In this document: piece by piece, positions 7,712 through 15,776 of the stretch
Layout of the letters: each line of letters starts with the position of its first letter
How positions within the stretch are numbered: position 1 is the stretch's first letter
Assembly: GCF_003987225.1 (NCBI RefSeq)
Contig: NZ_PIPX01000001.1
Location: forward strand, 1-64,000
Source of the DNA: Pseudidiomarina homiensis
GTDB taxonomy: Bacteria; Pseudomonadota; Gammaproteobacteria; Enterobacterales; Alteromonadaceae
DNA length: 64,000 bases
Direction of reading: 5' to 3'
Position numbers and translations under genes: made by a program
The notes under the pieces: model-generated
The model's database searches: none
What the model saw: the letters and a program-made list of their open reading frames with translations, nothing else
Told to the model about the DNA's origin: nothing

Positions 7712-9130
7712 TTAAAGGAACGAAGTACCGAAGAACTTCGTCGCCACGGTGTTAGCAAATATGACGGCTAAAATTACCGGAATGAAGGTACCGATCGAGA
7801 AGTCGACATACTTGTGTAACCATGACGTCTGATAGTTGGGGTTGCCTTCACTCAGCTCAGCGGCGAAATTTTTGCGCTTCCAACGGAAACGAACAAATAA
7901 GCAGATAAGCAGGCCGTTAAGCGGCAGGATGGTGTCGTAGAAGACGTCAACAATAACGTCAAACAATGACTTATCAACGCCAGCATAATGGGCAACGTTG
8001 CTGACCCAAGGTAATAAACCGAAAGAAGTTGCGGCAAGTAGAGTTAGTAAAGTGATGGCAAATCCCATCGCCAACAGCGCCTTCTTTCGTGAGACGTTGT
8101 GACGCTCCATAAATGATGAGGTCGGAACTTCAATAATGGAAACCAACGAGGTGATTGCGGCAACAAAAGCTAGCAAAAAGAAAATTGACGCCGCTACCGT
8201 TGCAAAACCGTAGCCCACAATGTCAGACAGCTGCATAAATATTTGTGGGAAGAATGAGAAAATCATCGAGACGGATGAATCGCTCAGGCTTTCAGGATTG
8301 GTGTCAGGATAGATGGCAAAAATGGCGGGTAGTGTCATTAGGCCCGCGGTGAATGCTACGGCTGTATCGGTAATTGCAACCAACTTACCCGAGGTTACAA
8401 TATCGTCGCTACGACGGAAATAAGAGCCGTAAGTGATTAGGATCCCCATACCTAGCGACAGCGAGAAGAACGCTTGCGCTAAAGCGCCATTGATCACACT
8501 GCCATCGATTTTGCTAAAATCAGGAACTAAGTAAAACTCAACGCCTGCCATTGCATTATCGAGTGTCAGCACGAAAATAACTAACAGCACGAGCATGAGG
8601 AACAGGGTCGGCATTAGGATTTTCGACGCCCGCTCGATGCCTTTGCGAACCCCGCCTACCAAAATGAAATTGATAATTACGGTAACCGCAACGAGGTAGC
8701 CGACAAAGGAGTAGTCGTTTACAAACTTACCAAAATAATCGGGCTGCGCGATGATATCCAAGTTGCCAGAGAGGGTTTGGAACAGGTAGCCGAAGATCCA
8801 CACCGTGATGACCATATAAAACACCGCAATCATAAACGGCGTAATGGTGGCTAACCAGCCGGCAATCCGCCAGCGTTTGGTATCTTGTCCTAACTCTGCG
8901 TAGGCTTTGTATGGGCTGTGCTGGGCGCGGCGACCTAAGCCCATTTCGGCTAACATCACGGGTAGGCAGATGAAAGCAACAAACAGTGCGTAAATGATTA
9001 AGAATGCGCCACCACCATTTTTGGTTGCAGCTACAGGGAAACCAACGAGGTTTCCGATACCCACTGCAGAACCTGCAGCAGCAAGTATGAAGCCAATTTT
9101 CGAGCTAAAGTGCTCGCGAGAAGTACTCAT
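7712..9130 (-). CDS. Sodium-dependent transporter of the neurotransmitter:sodium symporter (SNF/NSS) family
   Basis: This is an inner-membrane Na+-coupled symporter of the LeuT type, probably for an amino acid or related solute; the substrate cannot be read from sequence. The first membrane helix contains the unwound ion-binding motif AAAGSAVGIGNLVGFP (residues 17-32) with the characteristic glycines. About eleven to twelve hydrophobic segments follow over 472 residues, within the range for bacterial members. It starts with ATG after an AGGAG-like site. It is divergent from alkB across a spacer containing a nested dyad at 9168-9209, and tmcA follows it 18 bp downstream. Confidence 0.9.
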   Translation of the reverse strand: MSTSREHFSSKIGFILAAAGSAVGIGNLVGFPVAATKNGGGAFLIIYALFVAFICLPVMLAEMGLGRRAQHSPYKAYAELGQDTKRWRIAGWLATITPFMIAVFYMVITVWIFGYLFQTLSGNLDIIAQPDYFGKFVNDYSFVGYLVAVTVIINFILVGGVRKGIERASKILMPTLFLMLVLLVIFVLTLDNAMAGVEFYLVPDFSKIDGSVINGALAQAFFSLSLGMGILITYGSYFRRSDDIVTSGKLVAITDTAVAFTAGLMTLPAIFAIYPDTNPESLSDSSVSMIFSFFPQIFMQLSDIVGYGFATVAASIFFLLAFVAAITSLVSIIEVPTSSFMERHNVSRKKALLAMGFAITLLTLLAATSFGLLPWVSNVAHYAGVDKSLFDVIVDVFYDTILPLNGLLICLFVRFRWKRKNFAAELSEGNPNYQTSWLHKYVDFSIGTFIPVILAVIFANTVATKFFGTSFL

Positions 9131-9167
9131 AGAGGAGACCTTTTGTTTATAGTTATTATGCGCGATG

Positions 9168-9209
9168 AAGGGCTCTCAATAGCATGTAGTATGCTCGCAC
9201 AGCGCCCTT
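9168..9209. promoter_or_regulatory. Nested inverted repeat in the divergent transporter/alkB spacer
   Basis: The outer arms AAGGGC (9168-9173) and GCCCTT (9204-9209) and the inner arms AGCAT (9181-9185) and ATGCT (9191-9195) share almost the same centre, near 9188. It sits 38 bp upstream of the transporter start. It could be an operator or a leader hairpin; the function is unknown. Confidence 0.4.
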
Positions 9210-9276
9210 GAAAGTTATTCGCTCAATCCTAGCGTATGCCGTAAACTGCGGCAAGCACTCAACACGTAACAAAATT

Positions 9277-9924
9277 ATGCAACACGACCTTTTTTCGCAA
9301 GATAGCCACCAATCACTTTTACAGTTAAGTACGCAAGCCTTTGTGTTAAAAGGCTTTGCGCAAGAACGGGATGATGCTTTGTGGCAAGCTGTGCAAGAGG
9401 TCGTAGCAGTCGCTCCTTGGCGACAGTTGTTAACGCCGGGCGGGCGGCGGATGTCGGTACAGACGACGAACTGCGGTCGTTGGGGCTGGTTAAGTGATGC
9501 GAAAGGGTACCGTTATGAACGGCTAGACCCGCTACGCAATGCCCCGTGGCCCGCAATGCCTGAAGCCTTTTTGGAACTTGCTAAAGCAGCGGCTACAGCG
9601 GCTGGTTTTGCGAATTTTGAACCTGATGCCTGTCTGATTAATCGCTATCAACCAGGTACGCGTATGGGGTTGCATCAAGACCGCGACGAAGACGTCCTCG
9701 AAGCACCAATCGTGTCGGTTTCGCTCGGTTTAAGCGCACAGTTTCTTTGGGGTGGAGAGGCACGAAGTGACCGACCGCAGCGCATCGTTGTAAACCATGG
9801 TGATGTGGTGGTCTGGGGCGGCGTCGATCGGCTGAAGTATCATGGCATAGCGACGATTATGTCCGGCAGCCACCCGCTGCTCGGCGAGCAGCGGATTAAT
9901 CTAACGTTTCGTCGCGCTAAATAA
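9277..9924 (+). CDS. alkB: Alpha-ketoglutarate-dependent DNA repair dioxygenase AlkB
   Basis: AlkB is a non-heme Fe(II)/2-oxoglutarate oxygenase that removes 1-methyladenine and 3-methylcytosine lesions by oxidative demethylation. From the ATG at 9277 the protein is 215 residues, essentially the E. coli length. The iron ligands appear as HQD (His133, Asp135) and His189 in KYHG, and the 2-oxoglutarate arginines are Arg206 and Arg212 in QRINLTFR. An in-frame upstream start at 9208 would add 23 residues with no family counterpart. No Ada or AidB gene is nearby, so it looks like a single gene. Its stop lies 1 base from the converging ybbN stop. Confidence 0.93.
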   Translation: MQHDLFSQDSHQSLLQLSTQAFVLKGFAQERDDALWQAVQEVVAVAPWRQLLTPGGRRMSVQTTNCGRWGWLSDAKGYRYERLDPLRNAPWPAMPEAFLELAKAAATAAGFANFEPDACLINRYQPGTRMGLHQDRDEDVLEAPIVSVSLGLSAQFLWGGEARSDRPQRIVVNHGDVVVWGGVDRLKYHGIATIMSGSHPLLGEQRINLTFRRAK

Positions 9925-9925
9925 T

Positions 9926-10774
9926 TTAGTACATCATGCTGTAGAGTTTGCGCCGATAATGTGCAGCAAGAGGATCGCCTTTCGGTAAGCCATTCAGCAT
10001 GTCCAAGGTCTGCTTTTTCGCCGAACCGAAATTAAAGTCTTTCACTAACACACTAAAGGCGAGCTCGAGCGCTTCTTCCATTCGTTGCGCATCGTAAAGC
10101 TTAGTCGCTAACTCGAGTTGCAATTCGAGGTTGTCCGGTTGCGCGCTTGCTTGCTCTTGCAAGGCGCGTAGCTCTGGGCTATCAGCCGCTTGCTTAGCAA
10201 GTTCAAGCTTGCTGACAACATGCTGATAGTAACTGTCTTGATCGGCTAAACCGATAGCTTTTAAAAGTTCTTCGGTTTGCTCTAGGCGACCAACGCTACA
10301 AGCGGCGTCAGCGAGCGTAAGCTGCGCAGTTATAGCTTCCGGCTGCAAATCGTAAGCCTGTTTTGCGAGTGCATATGCCTCTTGGTAGCTCTCTTGTTGC
10401 AACAAATCTTGTGCTTGCTGCACAAGGTCGGCACCAGGTCCCGGTATGTGCTGCTCGATACGTGCTCGGATTGCGCTTTCCGGTTCGACACCGGCAAAGC
10501 CATCGACAGGCTGGCCGTCTTTAAAGAAAGCGACGGTCGGCAGACTACGAATGCCAAACTGAGCGGCGAGCTGTTGCTGATCTTCGCAGTCTATTTTTGC
10601 CAACGTCACGCGATCGCTAAATTCGTCGGCCAGCTTTTCTAAAATCGGCATGAGCTGCTTACAGGGCTCACACCAGTCCGCCCAGAAATCAACGATGACC
10701 AGCTTCTGCTTAGAGCCTTCTAGGATGACTTGCTGGAAATTCTCAATCGTGACGTTAATACTTTGATTTGCCAC
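9926..10774 (-). CDS. ybbN: Thioredoxin-domain co-chaperone YbbN/CnoX with intact CxxC
   Basis: CnoX-type proteins hold unfolding clients, can protect their cysteines under oxidative stress, and pass them to GroEL and DnaK. The 282-residue protein has an N-terminal thioredoxin fold (about 1-110) with active site WCEPC (Cys35, Cys38) and the cis-proline region RSLPTVAFF. A C-terminal TPR-like helical region (about 115-280) follows. E. coli YbbN has lost the CxxC pair and is redox-inactive; here both cysteines are present, so oxidoreductase activity is plausible. It stands alone between convergent alkB and the aldehyde dehydrogenase gene. Confidence 0.92.
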   Translation of the reverse strand: MANQSINVTIENFQQVILEGSKQKLVIVDFWADWCEPCKQLMPILEKLADEFSDRVTLAKIDCEDQQQLAAQFGIRSLPTVAFFKDGQPVDGFAGVEPESAIRARIEQHIPGPGADLVQQAQDLLQQESYQEAYALAKQAYDLQPEAITAQLTLADAACSVGRLEQTEELLKAIGLADQDSYYQHVVSKLELAKQAADSPELRALQEQASAQPDNLELQLELATKLYDAQRMEEALELAFSVLVKDFNFGSAKKQTLDMLNGLPKGDPLAAHYRRKLYSMMY

Positions 10775-10855
10775 AGCTATTCCTTCTCAACGACAAATGA
10801 ATGTTGATTAAATGGGGGCGGTCAGCGGTTTTTCAACTACCTTCCAGCCCTTGCT

Positions 10856-12217
10856 TCAACTAAACCAACGTAACAGTTTTTGCTTGAACGAAGTGTAGGG
10901 TGGATAACGGAACTTCGGATCAAACCAAAACGGGCGCTGCATGACAGCTTTCTGATGGCTGAACGTATCAAAGCCAAACTTGCCGTGATAACGGCCCATA
11001 CCACTTGGGCCAACGCCGCCAAAGGGTAACTCTGGATTCAGCATAAACATGAGCGTGTCATTGTTACATTGGTTGCCGGCGTGCGTTTGTTCGGTGATTT
11101 GTTGGAGCGACCGCGTTGAGGCACTAAAACCATACAGAGCAAGCGGTTTATCGCGCTCGCGAATAAATTCAATGGCACTGGCGAGGTTCGGAATACTTAG
11201 TATTGGCAGAATCGGACCAAAAATTTCTTCCGCCATAACTGGGCTGTCAGGCGCCACGTTGGTCAGGATGGTCGGTGCTAAAAAGCAGTGTTCGCGGTCA
11301 TAGTCGCCGCCGTGGACGATGGTGCCGTCGTCGAGGTAATTGACGAGACGTTGCCAGTGTTGTTCGTTGACGATGCGGCCGTAGTCATCGGCGTCACTTG
11401 GGTCGCTGCCGTAAAAGTCTTCGACGGCCTCTTTCAATGCCGCAATCAACGCTTCGCGCTGGTTTTCGGCCACCAGCACATAATCAGGTGCTATACAGGT
11501 TTGTCCGGCATTCAACCATTTGCCCCAGGCAATTCGGCGCGCAGCAGTTTTGATGTCAGCATCGTCTAAAACGACAGCGGGACTTTTACCACCGAGCTCA
11601 AGCGTGACAGGAGTAAGGTGTTTCGCTGCCGCTTCCATGACGATGCGACCGACACGACCGCCGCCGGTATACATAATATGGTCAAAGCGTTGCGCAAGCA
11701 GCTCTTGTGCAACCTCAGCGCCACCAGTTACCACTTGTACCGCTTCATTAGCGAGGTAGTCAGGCAACAATTTAGCGATGAGCTCAGCTGTTCGTGGCGC
11801 AAGTTCCGAAGGCTTCACCACGGCGCAGTTGCCCGCTGCCAGCGCCGCTACGAGTGGGCTCAATAACAGCTGTAATGGATAGTTCCAAGCGCCAATAATG
11901 AGCACCACACCTAATGGCTCGGGGTGTAGGTAACTCTTGCCCGGCCAAGCCATGAGTGGCTGTGAAACGCGTTTCCCGCGCATCCACTTGGCTAAGTGTT
12001 TGCAGGTATAATCGATGTCACTATTGAGATAACCCAGCTCGGTAAGCCAACCTTCCGCTTTGCTTTTTCCCAAATCATGCTCAAGCACTTTAAGAAAATC
12101 GTTTTCGTGATCAGTCAGCATCAGTTTGAGCTGTTTTAATTGCTCAAGGCGCCAAGTCAGCGGGCGCGTTAGCCCGCTGATTGAGCTATGGCGCAGACGT
12201 TCCATCATGTCGTTCAT
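10856..12217 (-). CDS. Class 3-like (coniferyl-type) aldehyde dehydrogenase
   Basis: It is an NAD(P)+-dependent oxidoreductase that turns an aldehyde into the acid; the physiological substrate is unknown. The 453-residue length is that of the ALDH3/coniferyl aldehyde dehydrogenase group, shorter than ordinary ALDHs. The catalytic Cys lies in AGQTCIAPDYV near residue 245, the general-base Glu in TLELGGKSPAV near 210, and the cofactor-binding Asn in IGAWNYPLQL near 114. Its ATG overlaps the stop of the upstream gabD-like gene by 4 bases (ATGA), so the two dehydrogenases are translationally coupled and may act on related aldehydes. Confidence 0.88.
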   Translation of the reverse strand: MNDMMERLRHSSISGLTRPLTWRLEQLKQLKLMLTDHENDFLKVLEHDLGKSKAEGWLTELGYLNSDIDYTCKHLAKWMRGKRVSQPLMAWPGKSYLHPEPLGVVLIIGAWNYPLQLLLSPLVAALAAGNCAVVKPSELAPRTAELIAKLLPDYLANEAVQVVTGGAEVAQELLAQRFDHIMYTGGGRVGRIVMEAAAKHLTPVTLELGGKSPAVVLDDADIKTAARRIAWGKWLNAGQTCIAPDYVLVAENQREALIAALKEAVEDFYGSDPSDADDYGRIVNEQHWQRLVNYLDDGTIVHGGDYDREHCFLAPTILTNVAPDSPVMAEEIFGPILPILSIPNLASAIEFIRERDKPLALYGFSASTRSLQQITEQTHAGNQCNNDTLMFMLNPELPFGGVGPSGMGRYHGKFGFDTFSHQKAVMQRPFWFDPKFRYPPYTSFKQKLLRWFS

Positions 12218-13671
12218 GCGAAACCACCGAGCGTTAGGGTTTTGGTTTCTTGGTACTCGGCGAGGCCGTAACGCGAACCTTCGCGGCCAATACCGGACTC
12301 CTTCACGCCGCCGAATGCATTGTAGGCATGCGATATGGCACCAGCATTAATGCCGAGCATGCCGCATTCAAGAGCGGTGCTGACACGTTCAATGCGACGA
12401 TAGTCCTGCGCACAAAAGTAACCCGCAAGTCCAAACGGCGTGTCGTTGGCTTTGCGTATACCTTCTTCTTCGTCGGCAAAACTTTGCACCGCAACAACTG
12501 GCCCAAATATCTCTTCTTGGGCGATGTCCATGGTTGAGCTCACGTTGGTCAATAACGTCGGTGCGTAGAACAGCTCGCCGACATCTTGCAATACTTCACC
12601 ACCGAGTAAGCATTCGGCGCCTTGGTCGCGCGCATCGCTCACGAGACGTTCGACCTTCTCGATCGCGGCTTGGTTAATTAATGGACCGTAGTCAACGTCA
12701 TCTGCGCTACCGGCAGCGACTTTAAGGTTTTGCATTGCCGTTTTAAGCTTATTCACAAAGTCATCAAGCACGCTTTCTTGCACCAATACTCGATTAGCGC
12801 TAATACACGTCTGGCCTGCGTTACGGAACTTACAAATCATCAGTTGCTCGACGGCATGTTCAATGTCGGCATCATCAAAAACGATAAAAGGCGCATTGCC
12901 ACCGAGTTCAAACGATACTTTTTTCACATTCGTCGCGCATTGTTGCATGAGCTGCTTGCCAACTTCGGTTGAGCCAGTAAAGCTAAACTTACGAATCAAT
13001 GGATGTTCGGTAAGCACCTTGCCAACACCTTTGGAGTCGGTACTTGGCACAATATTGAGCACGCCATCAGGGATACCTACTTCGCTGGCAAGTTGCGCAA
13101 TAGCAAGTGCGGAAAGCGGCGTGAGTTGTGGTGGCTTGACGACCATCGTGCAGCCTGCGGCGAGGGCAGGTGCAACTTTCCGCGTAATCATCGCATTCGG
13201 GAAATTCCAAGGCGTGATAGCGCTACAGACGCCGACGCCTTGCTTGACAATCGAAACCCGCTTATCGGTGCTTTGTAGCGGCAGCACATCACCGTAACTA
13301 CGCTCGGCTTCACCAGCAAACCACTTCACAAAGCTGGCGCCATAATCGATTTCGCCCGCCGCTTCAGCGATGGGTTTACCTTGCTCCGCGCACATGAGTT
13401 CGGCAAGTGCTTGTTTATTTGCTTGCATTGCTTCGAACCATTTTAACAGCAGATTGGCGCGTTCATGGGCTGGTCGTGAACGCCATGCGGGTAACGCGCG
13501 GTGTGCGGCCTCTACTGCTCGTTCGGCAAGTGCTGCGTCGGCATCGGCAACTTCAGCAAGTGTTTCACCGGTGGCTGGGTTCGTAACCGTGAAACGCTGA
13601 TCCACTGGAACCCAGTGTCCATCGATGAACGCATTGGTTTTGGTTAACGAACGCATGCTATGGGATGACAT
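12214..13671 (-). CDS. gabD: NAD(P)-dependent succinate-semialdehyde dehydrogenase
   Basis: It oxidises succinate semialdehyde to succinate, the last step of GABA/putrescine breakdown. The 485 residues carry the ALDH signatures in order: ITPWNFPNAMI near 161, FTGSTEVGK near 238, the Glu in FELGGNAPFIV near 261, and the catalytic Cys in AGQTCISANR near 295. EEIFGPVVAV follows near 391. The N-terminal FIDGHWV and the length match GabD better than betaine aldehyde dehydrogenase. The substrate assignment rests on family resemblance. A GGGGGAA ribosome site precedes the ATG. No gabT is in the window. Confidence 0.87.
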   Translation of the reverse strand: MSSHSMRSLTKTNAFIDGHWVPVDQRFTVTNPATGETLAEVADADAALAERAVEAAHRALPAWRSRPAHERANLLLKWFEAMQANKQALAELMCAEQGKPIAEAAGEIDYGASFVKWFAGEAERSYGDVLPLQSTDKRVSIVKQGVGVCSAITPWNFPNAMITRKVAPALAAGCTMVVKPPQLTPLSALAIAQLASEVGIPDGVLNIVPSTDSKGVGKVLTEHPLIRKFSFTGSTEVGKQLMQQCATNVKKVSFELGGNAPFIVFDDADIEHAVEQLMICKFRNAGQTCISANRVLVQESVLDDFVNKLKTAMQNLKVAAGSADDVDYGPLINQAAIEKVERLVSDARDQGAECLLGGEVLQDVGELFYAPTLLTNVSSTMDIAQEEIFGPVVAVQSFADEEEGIRKANDTPFGLAGYFCAQDYRRIERVSTALECGMLGINAGAISHAYNAFGGVKESGIGREGSRYGLAEYQETKTLTLGGFA

Positions 13672-13751
13672 AGTATTCCCCCTGCTGTTTCACTAAATGA
13701 TTGTTTTAAGAGTATGTTGCTTATACGCAGGAGTTGCAATGATAGTTTACC

Positions 13752-13780
13752 TTGTACTTTTGTTATATTTAGCGTATAGT
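13752..13780 (+). promoter_or_regulatory. Sigma70-type promoter of deaD
   Basis: A -35 box TTGTAC (13752-13757) and a -10 box TATAGT (13775-13780) are separated by exactly 17 bp. Transcription would start near 13787, leaving a leader of about 150 nt before the deaD start. Confidence 0.7.
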
Positions 13781-13784
13781 GCGC

Positions 13785-13848
13785 GCTCCTCAGGGTCATT
13801 ACCGCTAATGATGGGAGCGGCTCAACCCCTGATTCGCTGGGGTTCAGC
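13785..13848 (+). promoter_or_regulatory. Structured 5' leader of deaD mRNA (two consecutive hairpins)
   Basis: The first hairpin has GCTCC (13785-13789) pairing with GGAGC (13815-13819) and an inner perfect stem TCATTA-CCGC-TAATGA (13796-13811). The second has GCTCAACCCC (13820-13829) facing GGGGTTCAGC (13839-13848) with one mismatch. Long structured leaders control cold-shock genes, including E. coli deaD, so a regulatory role is a reasonable inference. I recognise no known riboswitch class. Confidence 0.5.
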
Positions 13849-13935
13849 GCCTATATCCTGCCAGAGTGTTCATCGTGTTCTGTAGCCGGGCGTACATTCC
13901 CCCTTTATGCTTTACAGAAATGATGTGAGACAACT

Positions 13936-15729
13936 ATGTCAGAAGTTATTGCGGACCAGTCGTTTGCCGACTTGGGTCTACCTAGTCCTGTGCTTAATCA
14001 ATTAAACAGCATGGGCTTTACTGCTCCTACCCCTATTCAATTACAAGCCATTCCAGCCATGCTGGAAGGTAAAAACGTGCTTGGTGAAGCACAAACGGGT
14101 ACCGGTAAAACCGCAGCTTTCGGTTTGCCTGGCCTTTCGTTACTTGACGCGAACACTCGTGAAACGCAGATGTTGGTGGTTGCACCAACGCGTGAGCTCG
14201 CTATTCAGGTTGCCGAAGCACTCTCGGAGTTTGGGCAAAAGATGCGTGGTCTTGAAGTCGCTACCGTTTATGGTGGTGCTGCATTCGGCCCGCAAATTAA
14301 AGCCTTACGAACTGGAGCACAAATCATTGTGGGTACTCCAGGGCGCTTGCTCGATATGCTGAATAAAGGTGTGTTGAAACTTTCTGCACTGCGCATGGCG
14401 GTGCTTGATGAAGCCGATGAAATGCTCAACATGGGCTTCATCGAGGACATCGAAACCATTATGGGTGCGGTACCGAATACTGCTCAGCGTGCATTGTTCT
14501 CAGCGACCATGCCAAATGCAATTCGTAAATTGGCAAAAACCTTCTTGGTCAATCAAGCAGGTGAACAGCCAGTAAATATCAAAATTGCTGCGAAAACGCA
14601 GAATAAAGCCAATATCCGCCAGCGCGCATGGCAAGTCCGTGGCTTGACCAAAATGACCGCCTTAACACGGTTACTAGAAACCATGGAGTACCAACGGGTA
14701 CTGATTTTCGTGCGTACGCGCAACGACACTATGGAGCTCACCGAGTTACTGCAAAAATCTGGCTTTAAAGCATCGCCTTTGAGTGGTGACTTAAACCAAA
14801 GTCAGCGTGAACAGACGGTGAGCCAGTTACGTAGTGGTCATATCGAGATTTTGGTAGCAACTGACGTTGTTGCGCGTGGTCTTGATGTACCAGAGATCAC
14901 CCACGTCATTAACTATGATTTACCGGGTGACAACGAGTCTTACGTACACCGCATTGGTCGTACGGGTCGCGCTGGACGAAGTGGTGAAGCCATTTTGTTC
15001 TTCCGTCCACGCGAAAAACACTTATTGCGTCAATACGAGCGTCTAACGAACGGCTCAATTGAGTTCTTCGAAGTGCCTAATGCCGCTGAATTAAGTAAGC
15101 ATCGCCAAAACTCTTTGCAAGAGAAGTTAGTCGCACAAGTCGCGAAAGGTGGCTTGGATGAAATGACGGCGATCATCGAAAAGATGCAAGAAGAAACCGG
15201 CCTGAGCGCTACTGAAATTGCCGTTGCACTGTTATCGCAACAACAGCAACAGCGTCCACTTATCGTCGCTGCGGATCCTGCTCCGAAGAAGTTCGCTGAA
15301 CGTCCGGAGCGTGCTGATCGTGGTGACCGTAAGCGCAATGACAAGCGTGTTGGTGGTCGTGACCGCCGTGATGCTAATGTCGAATTCGATACTTATCGCA
15401 TTCAAGTTGGCCGTGAACATGGTGCGCGTCCACAAGATATCGTTGGCGCTATCGCCAATGAAGGTGATATCGATAGTAAATATATCGGTCAAATCCAACT
15501 CTTTGATAACCACAGTCTGGTCGAGCTGCCGAAGGGTATGCCTACTGGCGTGTTGCGTATTCTGCAGCGCGCACGCGTGCGTCAACAGCAAATGGGGATG
15601 GAAATCTCTGACAACGCCATTGCTGCACGTCCACGTAAACCTCGCGGCGAGCGTCCAGCGCCGAAAGGCTTCGCTGGTGGTAAAGAGCGTCAAGCCCGTG
15701 GCGAACGTCGCGGACGTCGCGTTCAATAA
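13936..15729 (+). CDS. deaD: DEAD-box ATP-dependent RNA helicase DeaD/CsdA
   Basis: DeaD unwinds RNA duplexes during cold-adapted ribosome assembly and mRNA decay. The 597 residues show the Q motif near 21-40, Walker A AQTGTGKT at 52-59, the DEAD box at 158-161, SAT near 195 and the helicase C-terminal motif HRIGRTGRAGR near 339. After that come a dimerisation region, a DbpA-type RNA-binding domain (about 480-555) and an Arg/Gly-rich tail, which together mark DeaD rather than RhlE or SrmB. It is monocistronic, with its own promoter and terminator and a structured leader of about 150 nt that may confer cold regulation. Confidence 0.95.
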   Translation: MSEVIADQSFADLGLPSPVLNQLNSMGFTAPTPIQLQAIPAMLEGKNVLGEAQTGTGKTAAFGLPGLSLLDANTRETQMLVVAPTRELAIQVAEALSEFGQKMRGLEVATVYGGAAFGPQIKALRTGAQIIVGTPGRLLDMLNKGVLKLSALRMAVLDEADEMLNMGFIEDIETIMGAVPNTAQRALFSATMPNAIRKLAKTFLVNQAGEQPVNIKIAAKTQNKANIRQRAWQVRGLTKMTALTRLLETMEYQRVLIFVRTRNDTMELTELLQKSGFKASPLSGDLNQSQREQTVSQLRSGHIEILVATDVVARGLDVPEITHVINYDLPGDNESYVHRIGRTGRAGRSGEAILFFRPREKHLLRQYERLTNGSIEFFEVPNAAELSKHRQNSLQEKLVAQVAKGGLDEMTAIIEKMQEETGLSATEIAVALLSQQQQQRPLIVAADPAPKKFAERPERADRGDRKRNDKRVGGRDRRDANVEFDTYRIQVGREHGARPQDIVGAIANEGDIDSKYIGQIQLFDNHSLVELPKGMPTGVLRILQRARVRQQQMGMEISDNAIAARPRKPRGERPAPKGFAGGKERQARGERRGRRVQ

Positions 15730-15742
15730 CAACTAGAAGTTG

Positions 15743-15770
15743 AAAAAGGGAGCTCAGGCTCCCTTTTTTT
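15743..15770. terminator. Bidirectional terminator between deaD and the photolyase gene
   Basis: AAAGGGAGC pairs with GCTCCCTTT around a short TCAG loop, with T-runs on both strands. It sits just after the deaD stop and just after the stop of the converging photolyase gene. Confidence 0.92.
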
Positions 15771-15776
15771 GTTTGA

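Noticed and set aside
13697-13885. A 62-codon open frame with a hydrophobic N terminus upstream of deaD
   Set aside because: It spans the deaD promoter and the leader hairpins, has no ribosome site, and its start would lie upstream of the predicted transcription start.
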